Below, piece after piece: positions 57,341 through 64,000 of a stretch of 64,000 nt of DNA (the stretch's first letter is position 1; each line of letters opens with the position of its first letter). The position numbers and the translations under genes are program-made. Under the pieces are notes generated by a model, which saw only the letters and a program-made list of their open reading frames with translations, did no database searches and had not been told where the DNA came from. The stretch comes from Cystobacter ferrugineus (lineage in GTDB: Bacteria; Myxococcota; Myxococcia; Myxococcales; Myxococcaceae): contig NZ_MPIN01000002.1 of the NCBI RefSeq assembly GCF_001887355.1, forward strand, positions 1 through 64,000. Direction: 5' to 3'.

Positions 57341-57466
57341 CGAAAAAGAAAACCCCGGCTCGCTTGATGGCGACCGGGGCGTTGCTACATCTCTTGCTAC
57401 AGCCTCCCGAAAAGCGGAGTCGTTTCCAAGAGATCCAGAGCGGAGGCGGCGGGAAACGAAGCCGCC
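57341..57466. other. Composite attachment-site-like motif, right copy
   Basis: This is the same arrangement as at 50893-50976. A-run (57343-57352) plus hairpin (57353-57379, CCCCGG...CCGGGG) form, on the minus strand, an intrinsic terminator. The T-arm/acceptor-like segment lies at 57441-57466 (minus strand GGCTTCGTTTCCCGCCGCCT). Between them are two direct repeats TTGCTACA (57382-57389 and 57394-57401, 12 bases apart), like integrase arm sites. The hairpin can also terminate ygiQ transcription from the right. Confidence 0.5.
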
Positions 57467-57472
57467 GCCAGA

Positions 57473-59401
57473 TTATCGGACGCGGCGGTCCTGCCGCTCA
57501 CGAGCCTCGGCCTGCTTGCGGCGCGAGGCCTCGGCGCTCGTCTCCGGAGGCACCAGCGCGTGGGGTCCCCGGCCGATCAAATCCTCACGACCCGCCTGGA
57601 TGAGCGCCTCACGCGCCAGCGGCCACTGCTCCGGGTTCCAATAGAGCAGCAGCGCCTTCTGCAGCTTCTTCTCGCGCAGGCCCCGCGCCGTGTACACCGG
57701 CTCCATCTTCAGCGGATCCAACCCCGAGTAGTACATGGCCGTGGCCACCGACATGGGCGTGGGGATGAAGTCCTGCACCTGGCGCGGCCTCTTGCCGTTC
57801 TGCTTGAGCCACAGCGCCAGCTCCACCATGTCCTTCAGCTCCGAGCCCGGATGCCCACTGATGAAGTAGGGGATGTCGTACTGCTCCTTCCCCGCCTCTT
57901 CGCTCGCGCAGGCGAACATCGTCTGGAAGCGCTCGAAACTCTCGATGCCCGGCTTCTTCATCTTCTCCAGCACCCGCTTCGACACGTGCTCGGGCGCCAC
58001 CGAGAGCTGCCCGCCCACGTGGTGCGCGGCCAGTTCCTTCACGTACTCCGGTGAGCGCTCGGCCAGGTCGTAGCGCACGCCGCTCGCGATGAAGACGTGC
58101 TTGATGCCCTCCTCCTGGCGCACCTGCTTCATCAAGTCGATGAGCGGCCCGTGGTCCGTGTCCAGGTTCTCGCACACGCCCGGGTGCACGCACGACAGCT
58201 TGCGGCAGCGCTTCTCGATGTCCTCGCTCTTGCACTTGAGCTTGTACATGTTCGCCGTGGGGCCACCCAGGTCCGTGAGCGTGCCGCGGAAGTCCCCCAT
58301 GCGCCGCAGGGCCCGCACCTCGCGCAGCACGCTCTCCGCGCTGCGGCTCTGGATGACCCGGCCCTCGTGCTCGGTGATGGAGCAGAAGGTGCACCCGCCA
58401 AAGCAGCCGCGCATGAGCACCACCGAGTGCTTCACCGTCTCGTAGGCCGGAATCGGCTCCCGGTACATGGGGTGCGGCACGCGGTTGAACTTCAGGTCAT
58501 ACAGCTCGTCCATGGCCACCGACGCGCTGTTCCCCTTGCCCGCCCCGTCCTCCAGGGGGAGCGCCGGCGGGTTGAAGTAGACGGCGCGGTTGCCGTGGCG
58601 CTGCGCCAGGGGACGCCCGTTGCCAGGGTTCGTCTCCATCTGGAAGTCGCGCGACATGCGCGCGAAGGCCTCCTTGTCGGCCACCACCTCCTCGTACGAG
58701 GGCAGCACCACCGTCTTCTGATCCGCGGCGCGCCGGGCGGGGTCCGCTTCGTGGACCTTCATCGCCTCATCGTTGATGAGGTAGGCCGTGCCCCGCACAT
58801 CCCGGAGTTCCTCGATGCGCTCGCCCCGGTTGAGCCGGTCCGCGATCTCCCAGATGGGGCGCTCACCCATGCCGAAGACGAGCAGGTCCGCCTTGGCATC
58901 GAAGAGGATGGCGCGCCGCACCTTGTCGCTCCAGTAGTCGTAGTGCGCGATGCGGCGCAGCGACGCCTCGATGCCCCCCAGGACAATGGGCACGTCCGGA
59001 TACGCCTCGCGGCAGCGCTGGGCGTAGACGATGGTGGCCCGGTCCGGCCGGGCGTTGGTGCGCCCACCGGGGCTGTACTGGTCCTCCGAGCGGTTCTTCT
59101 TCTGCGCGGTGAGCCGGTTGAGCATCGAGTCGAGGTTGCCCGCGGCCACCCCGAAGAAGAGCCGGGGCTTGCCCAGTTCCTTGAAGGGCTCGGCCGAGTG
59201 CCAGTCCGGCTGGGAGATGATCCCCACCTTGAAGCCACGCCCCTCGAGGAAGCGGGCGATGAGCACGGGGCCGAACGCGGGATGGTCCACGTACGCGTCA
59301 CCCGTGACGATGATGATGTCGAGCTGTTCCCAGCCCCGGGCCTTCATGTCGGCGCGGGTGACGGGCAGGAAGGGATGGGCGTAGCGGATCGGAGTGGCCA
59401 T
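57473..59401 (-). CDS. ygiQ: YgiQ family radical SAM protein
   Basis: A 642-residue protein. The N-terminal domain ([38 protein letters not shown]) and the radical SAM cluster motif [19 protein letters not shown] (CxxxCxxC) with [15 protein letters not shown] are those of the YgiQ family (UPF0313). Later [20 protein letters not shown] and [14 protein letters not shown] are typical C-terminal landmarks. Length is normal and the gene is intact. The reaction is not established for the family. It ends 7 bases from the right attachment-like motif. Confidence 0.95.
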   Translation of the reverse strand: MATPIRYAHPFLPVTRADMKARGWEQLDIIIVTGDAYVDHPAFGPVLIARFLEGRGFKVGIISQPDWHSAEPFKELGKPRLFFGVAAGNLDSMLNRLTAQKKNRSEDQYSPGGRTNARPDRATIVYAQRCREAYPDVPIVLGGIEASLRRIAHYDYWSDKVRRAILFDAKADLLVFGMGERPIWEIADRLNRGERIEELRDVRGTAYLINDEAMKVHEADPARRAADQKTVVLPSYEEVVADKEAFARMSRDFQMETNPGNGRPLAQRHGNRAVYFNPPALPLEDGAGKGNSASVAMDELYDLKFNRVPHPMYREPIPAYETVKHSVVLMRGCFGGCTFCSITEHEGRVIQSRSAESVLREVRALRRMGDFRGTLTDLGGPTANMYKLKCKSEDIEKRCRKLSCVHPGVCENLDTDHGPLIDLMKQVRQEEGIKHVFIASGVRYDLAERSPEYVKELAAHHVGGQLSVAPEHVSKRVLEKMKKPGIESFERFQTMFACASEEAGKEQYDIPYFISGHPGSELKDMVELALWLKQNGKRPRQVQDFIPTPMSVATAMYYSGLDPLKMEPVYTARGLREKKLQKALLLYWNPEQWPLAREALIQAGREDLIGRGPHALVPPETSAEASRRKQAEARERQDRRVR

Positions 59402-59602
59402 GAGCGGAGTCCCTCGACCTCCCCTAACCGCTCAGGGGGGCGGGAAGCAAACACCCGGGCTCCAAAAATACCTTCGGACTCCCCTCCCCCGGGACTGAGT
59501 GCCACCCCCTTGCTCGGTGCCCCCGCGAACAGGCCGGGGAAAGGGAGGACGCGAGAGGAAGGCGCTTGAGCGTCATGGCCCTCCTGGGGGACACAGGCGA
59601 GG

Positions 59603-60253
59603 ATGGAGCCCATGACCGCCCCGCCCAAGACCATCGTCTTCGACCTCGACGGCACGCTGGTGGACTCGCTGCCGGACATCATCGCCAGCTTCCAGTACGC
59701 CCTGGAGAGCCTGAAGCTGCCCGTGCCCTCGGACGCGGAGGTCCGCGCCCTCGTCGGCCTGCCCCTCGAGGACATGTACGCGCACTTCGCGCCCGACCAT
59801 GTCCCCGAACTGTGCGCCATCTACCGCGAGTACTACCCCCGCAACTTCGTCAAGCGCTCGCGCCCCTTCCCCGGCGCCGTGGAGCTGCTGCGCACCCTGC
59901 GCGAGCGCGGCTACACGCTCGCCATCGCCACCACCAAGCGCACCGACATGGCCCGGCGCTTCGTCGAGGCGCTCGGGTTGACGTCCGCCCTGGATCACAT
60001 CCAGGGCACCGACGGCTTCCCCCACAAGCCCGCGCCGGACGTCATCCAGCGGGCCCTGGCCGCGCTCGGCTCCGAGGGCCTGTGGATGGTGGGCGACACC
60101 ACCCACGACATCCTCGCCGGACGCGCCGCGGGCCTGCGCACCTATGCCGTCACCTGGGGCAACCACGGCCCGGATGAGCTCGCCACCGCGAAGCCGGACG
60201 AGATCCAGGCCGATCTCTCGCGGTTGCTCGAGCACCTGCCCGCGCGCGCCTGA
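59603..60253 (+). CDS. HAD-family phosphatase (phosphoglycolate phosphatase-like)
   Basis: A 216-residue HAD hydrolase of subfamily IA. Motif I TIVFDLDGTLVDS (nucleophile and acid Asp), motif II LAIATTKR (Thr/Ser), motif III lysine in GFPHKPAPD, motif IV MVGDTTHDI (metal Asp). The cap is the small helical C1 type. The closest named groups are phosphoglycolate and pyrophosphatase PpaX-like enzymes. A start at ATG 59612 would remove three residues. Single gene; converges on the small protein at 60269. Confidence 0.9.
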   Translation: MEPMTAPPKTIVFDLDGTLVDSLPDIIASFQYALESLKLPVPSDAEVRALVGLPLEDMYAHFAPDHVPELCAIYREYYPRNFVKRSRPFPGAVELLRTLRERGYTLAIATTKRTDMARRFVEALGLTSALDHIQGTDGFPHKPAPDVIQRALAALGSEGLWMVGDTTHDILAGRAAGLRTYAVTWGNHGPDELATAKPDEIQADLSRLLEHLPARA

Positions 60254-60268
60254 CGCGCCCCGCGCACG

Positions 60269-60715
60269 TCACGCGGAGTGCGCCGCCTCCTCCTCGTGTA
60301 CGTGCGCCTTCTGCTCCCGGTACTCGGAGATGTGCGCGTACACGTGCTCCGGGAAGCGCAGGTCCTTGTAGACGTTGCCCTCATCCGGATCCTCCGGATT
60401 GGGGATGATGGGGAAGTCCTGCTGCTGCTGGAACTGCAGCACCTTCTCCCTCCGGGGCGGGCTGTAGTCGCGCGCCTTCACCTGCTCGATGAGCGAGAGC
60501 GCCTGCGCCTCATCGCACGCCGGATCCTTCAGGAGCAGTTGCTTCAGCTCCGCCTCGTCCAGGAAGTGCCGCGCCACCATGGCGAAGACGAGCCGGCCGA
60601 AATGGCCGATGTCCTTGCCCGCCTCGAGCGAGTCCAGCAGGTGCCGCATCATCCCGTTCTCGCGCAGGGCCTCCTGCCCGTTGGTTCCCGCGCTCTCCGT
60701 GTGTGTGTCCGTCAT
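60269..60715 (-). CDS. Soluble protein of unknown function
   Basis: A 148-residue acidic protein starting at ATG 60715 (MTDTHTESAGTNGQEALREN). It is largely helical (MMRHLLDSLEAGKDIGHFGR, LVFAMVARHFLDEAELKQLL), followed by a region with FPIIPNPEDPDEGNVYKDLR and a His/Glu-rich tail (AHVHEEEAAH). I do not recognise a family. Composition and codon usage look like a real gene; it is convergent with the HAD gene. Confidence 0.7.
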   Translation of the reverse strand: MTDTHTESAGTNGQEALRENGMMRHLLDSLEAGKDIGHFGRLVFAMVARHFLDEAELKQLLLKDPACDEAQALSLIEQVKARDYSPPRREKVLQFQQQQDFPIIPNPEDPDEGNVYKDLRFPEHVYAHISEYREQKAHVHEEEAAHSA

Positions 60716-60769
60716 GGCTGAAGTCCCCTTCCATGAAACCGGTCGGGCCGGTTGCATCTGAAATTATGT

Positions 60770-61723
60770 TCAGCACGGTGACGCGGTCCTGCACCTGCCC
60801 GCCCCCATCCCATGCACCGGACGCACGGAGGGCGAGCAGGAAGAGAGGCGTTCAGTTCGGGCGCGAGGAGAGCCCACCCGCCAGGGCCGGCGTGGACTCG
60901 GCCGGCTCCTCGACGGAGGACTCTGGCGTGGCTGGCGTGGTGAGGGCTTCGAGGTGGACTCGTACTGGGGGTGGTTGGTGCCCAGCAACCGGTCCCACAC
61001 GTTGAAGTAGAGGCCGAAGTTCCACTTCATCCGCTGGTGGTGCTGGTGGTGATGCGTGGTCGTGTTGAACCACCGGCCCACGGGCGAGCGCAGGAAGCCC
61101 CGCGGATACAGCTCGAAGCCCAGGTGCCCGATGACGTTGATGAAGAGCTGGATGGTCAGGAAGATGAGGAACGCGCCGCGGTGGACGGGCAGCGTCAGCA
61201 AGATGAGCGGTCCGATGCCCGCCTCGATGACGGCCTCCAGGGGGTGGAAGGCGTAGGCGGCGAGCGGCGACGGATCGTGCGACTGGTGGTGCACCGTGTG
61301 GACGCGCTTGAAGATGGGCTTCCAGTGCATGAAGCGGTGCGTCCAATAGAAGTACGTGTCGTGCACCAGGAGCATCACGGGAATGGACAGGACGAACCAC
61401 ACCGGCCCGTAGCGGTCGTCGGTGTAGAAGCGCGACAGCCCGGCCTCGGCGAGCGCGTACATGCACACGCCCACCAGCCCGAAGATGGCCAGGGAGATCA
61501 TCGAATAGAAGATCTCCCGGCGCGCCTGCGTCTCGCTCACCGGCCCGGGTCCCAGCCGCCGGGACAGGAAGCGCTGCGGCGTGCGGCGGTGGAAGAACAC
61601 GAACGCCGGAAGGGCGAACAGCACGTAGCGCAGCAGGTTGAGGACGAATGCGCCCAACGCGACGTCAATGGGGGAACGCGGGGGAAGAATGGGCATCAAA
61701 GCTCTCCGGAGGAACAACAGCAT
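60770..61723 (-). CDS. Sterol desaturase / fatty-acid hydroxylase family membrane protein
   Basis: A 317-residue integral membrane di-iron oxygenase. Four or five hydrophobic segments and the histidine clusters are visible: HDTYFYWTHRFMH, HTVHHQSHDPS, FHPLEAVIEAG and HHHQHH. ATG 61723 gives the leader MLLFLRRALMPILPP; an ATG at 61696 is an alternative. After NHPQYE the current frame turns into a low-complexity Ser/Arg/Pro tail, whereas the neighbouring frame reads HLEALTTPATPESSVEEP and stops at 60852. A frameshift near 60955 is therefore possible. It is divergent from the SDR gene. Confidence 0.87.
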   Translation of the reverse strand: MLLFLRRALMPILPPRSPIDVALGAFVLNLLRYVLFALPAFVFFHRRTPQRFLSRRLGPGPVSETQARREIFYSMISLAIFGLVGVCMYALAEAGLSRFYTDDRYGPVWFVLSIPVMLLVHDTYFYWTHRFMHWKPIFKRVHTVHHQSHDPSPLAAYAFHPLEAVIEAGIGPLILLTLPVHRGAFLIFLTIQLFINVIGHLGFELYPRGFLRSPVGRWFNTTTHHHQHHQRMKWNFGLYFNVWDRLLGTNHPQYESTSKPSPRQPRQSPPSRSRPSPRRPWRVGSPRARTERLSSCSPSVRPVHGMGAGRCRTASPC

Positions 61724-61805
61724 GGCGCCGCGTCCTCCAACAAAGTATCCCGGGCCCCCACTGTCTCCCGGCATCAACCCCACCCCCTTCCACGGAAATT
61801 CCAAC

Positions 61806-62600
61806 ATGGACCTCGAACTCCGCAATCGTCGAGCACTCGTCACCGGCTCCACCTTCGGTATCGGCTTCGCCATCGCCAAGGGACTGGCCGCCGAGGGTGC
61901 CCACGTCATCATCAACGGCCGCAAGGGCGAGTCGGTGGACAAGGCGATCGCGCGCATCCGCCAGGAAGTGCCCGGCGCCCAGGTGGAGGGCGTGGCGGCG
62001 GATGCAACCACCGCCGAGGGCACCCAGGCGGTGTTCGCCCGCGTGCCCGCGGTGGACATCCTCGTGAACAACCTGGGCATCTTCGAGCCCAAGCCCTTCT
62101 TCGAGATTCCGGACGCCGACTGGATGCGCTTCTTCGAGGCCAACGTGCTCAGCGGCGTGCGCTTCTCGCGTCACTACGCGCCCGGCATGCGCGAGCGCGG
62201 CTGGGGCCGCATCCTCTTCATCTCCAGTGAGTCCGCCCTCAACATCCCCACGGAGATGGTCCACTACGGCATGACGAAGACGGCCCAGTTGAGCATCTCG
62301 CGCGGACTCGCCATGGAGCTGGCGGAGTCGGGCGTGACGGTGAACGCCGTGCTGCCCGGCCCCACGAAGACCGAGGGCGTGCAGGACTTCATGCAGAACC
62401 TGGCGAAGTCCAAGGGACAGACGGTCGAACAGACCGAGGCGGACTTCTTCCGCACCGCGCGCCCCGGCTCGCTCCTGCGCCGCTTCGCCTCGCCCGACGA
62501 GGTGGCCCACCTGGCCGTCTACCTGTGCAGCGCGCGGGCCTCGGCCACCACCGGCGCCGCGCTGCGCGTGGATGGCGGTCTCATCAACAACATCGGCTGA
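61806..62600 (+). CDS. Short-chain dehydrogenase/reductase
   Basis: A 264-residue SDR. Motifs: VTGSTFGIGFAIAK, NGRKGESV (Arg/Lys after beta-2, NADP-like), NNLGIF in place of NNAG, FISSESALN and HYGMTKTA (Tyr-x3-Lys), with the C-terminal LRVDGGLINNIG. The phrase GSTFGIGF and NNLGI mark the branch of SDRs related to 3-oxoacyl-ACP reductase-like proteins. ATG 61806 is 82 bases from the divergent desaturase start. Substrate unknown. Confidence 0.92.
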   Translation: MDLELRNRRALVTGSTFGIGFAIAKGLAAEGAHVIINGRKGESVDKAIARIRQEVPGAQVEGVAADATTAEGTQAVFARVPAVDILVNNLGIFEPKPFFEIPDADWMRFFEANVLSGVRFSRHYAPGMRERGWGRILFISSESALNIPTEMVHYGMTKTAQLSISRGLAMELAESGVTVNAVLPGPTKTEGVQDFMQNLAKSKGQTVEQTEADFFRTARPGSLLRRFASPDEVAHLAVYLCSARASATTGAALRVDGGLINNIG

Positions 62601-62655
62601 AGCACGGCGGGGAGGCGGCCCCTCCAGGCCCCGGGGATGTTATGTCCCCGGGTCC

Positions 62656-63165
62656 ATGCGCCCCCTCTCCCATCTGACCCAGTCCCTGAGCCAGCTCGCC
62701 TCCCCCGAAAACCTGCGCCCCCTGTGGAACGTGCTTCGCCACGCACCGGGAGGCGGGGTGCTGATGGGGCAGCTCATCGGCAACATGGCTCCGTACACGG
62801 GCACCATCCGCCCGGAGGTGCTCTCCCTCGAGACCGGCTACGTCCGGGTGCGCATGAGGGACAGGCGCGCGGTGCGCAACCACCTGCGCTCGGTGCACGC
62901 CATCGCGCTGATGAACCTGGGCGAAGTGGCCACCGGTCTGGCGGTGCTGTCCTCGCTGATCGGAGGCATGCGCGGCATCATCACCCACCTGGAGATGGAC
63001 TACCTGAAGAAGGCGCGTGGCCCCATCACCGCGGAGTGCCACGCGCCCGCGACCACGCCCGGCGAGCGCAAGGAGTACGACGTCCAGGCGGATCTCCTTG
63101 ACGAGGCCGGCGAGGTCGTGGCCCGGGCCCGCGCCCGCTGGCTCATCGGCCCCGCCATGCACTGA
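62656..63165 (+). CDS. DUF4442 (hot-dog-fold thioesterase-like) protein
   Basis: A 169-residue protein. The core (about 45-165) has a hot-dog pattern: MAPYTGTIRPEVLSLETGYV, RMRDRRAVRNHLRSVHAIAL, MNLGEVATGLAVLSSL, and a final VQADLLDEAGEVVARARARW. This matches DUF4442/PaaI-like acyl-CoA thioesterase folds. The usual catalytic Asp/Glu is not certain. It follows the SDR by 55 bases in the same direction, so both may act on an acyl-type substrate. Confidence 0.8.
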   Translation: MRPLSHLTQSLSQLASPENLRPLWNVLRHAPGGGVLMGQLIGNMAPYTGTIRPEVLSLETGYVRVRMRDRRAVRNHLRSVHAIALMNLGEVATGLAVLSSLIGGMRGIITHLEMDYLKKARGPITAECHAPATTPGERKEYDVQADLLDEAGEVVARARARWLIGPAMH

Positions 63166-63220
63166 CTCAGTGGCCGGCGTCGGCGCCGGTGCTGGCATTC
63201 TCAGTCCTTCGCGGCCCCGT

Positions 63221-64000
63221 TCAACCGAACATGCCTCGCTCGGCATGGATGGCGGTGACGAGCCGGTCCAGTTCCTCGGCCGTGTTGAACAGGGCCGGCG
63301 TCACGCGCACGACCGGCCCCGAGGCGAGTCCGCGTTTGGCGACGACGAGGATGCGGTGCTTGTCGATGAACACGCGCTGGACGCGTTGCGCATCCTCCCA
63401 GCTCTTCTGGCCCGGCAGGCGGAAGGCGCCGATCGCGGCGTAGCGGCCCGGCTCCTCCGGCTGGACGATCTCGACCCCGCGGATTTCGCGTGCCCCCTCG
63501 ACCCACCGGTTCCGGTGAGCGAGGAGACGCTGAAGCTTCCGGTCTGGACCGATCTCGCGATACTCCGCAATCGCATCGGGGATGGTGAGGCGCGCGGCGA
63601 AATCGACGGTGCCGGTCGGCATGCGTGCCCGGATGTCGGTGTCCGGATGGATGTGATTACCCAACCAGGGCGCGATATCCTGCTGCCGGCCCTGGCGGAT
63701 GTAGATGCCGCCGGTGCCGAGCGGAGCCGCCACCCATTTGTGGAGGCTGAACCCCATGAAGTCGACGCCGAGCGCATCGACATCGACGGGGATCTGGCCG
63801 ACTGCCTGCGCGCTGTCGAGGATGACGTCGACGCCCCGCGCCTTCGCCATGGCCGCGATCTCCCGCACCGGCAGGATCAGTCCGTTGCGGTTGGAGATGT
63901 GCGTCAGCAACAAGAGGCGCGCGCGCGGCGTGTCGCTCAGCGCCTTTTCATAGGCCGCGAGGATGTTGGCCGCGGTCGATGGCTCGGGAATGACGATGCG
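63221..64000 (-). CDS. Class V aminotransferase, C-terminal part (cut by window edge)
   Basis: 260 codons of a fold-type I PLP enzyme run off the right end of the window. Seen elements: LLLTHISNRNGLILPVREIA, DVILDSAQAVG (Asp under the PLP ring), GFSLHKWVAAPLGTGGIYIR (Schiff-base Lys), and the C-terminal VFIDKHRILVVAKRG and VRVTPALFNTAEELDRL. This matches class V aminotransferases of the isopenicillin-N epimerase/cysteine desulfurase-like kind. The N-terminal part lies outside. It is a different protein from the one at 2193-3338. Confidence 0.88.
   Translation of the reverse strand, partial: RIVIPEPSTAANILAAYEKALSDTPRARLLLLTHISNRNGLILPVREIAAMAKARGVDVILDSAQAVGQIPVDVDALGVDFMGFSLHKWVAAPLGTGGIYIRQGRQQDIAPWLGNHIHPDTDIRARMPTGTVDFAARLTIPDAIAEYREIGPDRKLQRLLAHRNRWVEGAREIRGVEIVQPEEPGRYAAIGAFRLPGQKSWEDAQRVQRVFIDKHRILVVAKRGLASGPVVRVTPALFNTAEELDRLVTAIHAERGMFG

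Overview
The window looks like the chromosome of a large-genome, high-GC delta-proteobacterial predator, most likely a myxobacterium of the Cystobacter/Archangium/Melittangium type. The evidence is indirect: very high third-position GC, several hybrid histidine kinases, a eukaryote-like SET protein with a histone-like tail, a bacterial guanidino (arginine) kinase relic, a DUF2169/PAAR-like effector cluster, and many exported hydrolases. No rRNA gene, intact tRNA gene or CRISPR array was found.

Left part (1-8.3 kb): an IS630-type transposase fragment at the edge, then mostly minus-strand housekeeping and secreted enzymes (amidase, class V aminotransferase, S9 peptidase, SET protein). After these come short plus-strand genes (DUF423, DUF2267 plus CBS, XRE regulator). 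8.4-17.7 kb is a signalling block: a REC-HK-REC hybrid kinase, a 2155-residue soluble hybrid kinase built on eleven 92-residue HAMP-type repeats plus GAF, kinase and three receiver domains, and a CheR-type methyltransferase. 18.6-21.5 kb is a homogentisate module (MarR regulator, hmgA, fumarylacetoacetate hydrolase) with readable promoters and a hairpin terminator. It is followed by a membrane-bound PAS-GAF kinase.

24.4-28.4 kb is a scarred segment: a methyltransferase stub, a complete Ebony-like A-T-GNAT enzyme whose specificity residues read as beta-alanine, and a phnW 5' half fused directly to an arginine-kinase 3' part. 28.4-41.3 kb holds LysR plus secreted metallo-beta-lactamase-fold protein, an M28 lipoprotein peptidase flanked by two related exported proteins, SDR, GMC and FAD enzymes, and a divergent pair (ricin-lectin/thaumatin-like lipoprotein and glycoside hydrolase) that shares a control region with a perfect 20-bp palindrome. 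41.3-48.2 kb is a compact, tightly overlapping block (two XapX-like membrane proteins, MFS exporter, amidohydrolase, isochorismatase-like hydrolase, DoxX-like protein, orphan NarL-type regulator, alpha/beta hydrolase) that reads like imported DNA. A VOC protein and a penicillin-binding-type serine hydrolase follow.

50.8-57.5 kb is a small island. It is bounded by two copies of a composite motif (T-arm-like 3' end plus terminator, each with paired 8-bp repeats). It carries a five-gene, four-base-overlap effector operon (HEAT protein, DUF2169, ketosynthase-like, DUF4150 effector with deaminase-like C-terminus, SMI1-like presumed immunity protein), a DUF3540 remnant, an integrase remnant and an IS3 remnant. 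The right end (57.5-64 kb) returns to ordinary chromosomal genes: YgiQ-type radical SAM, HAD phosphatase, sterol desaturase-like, SDR, DUF4442 and a class V aminotransferase cut by the window edge.
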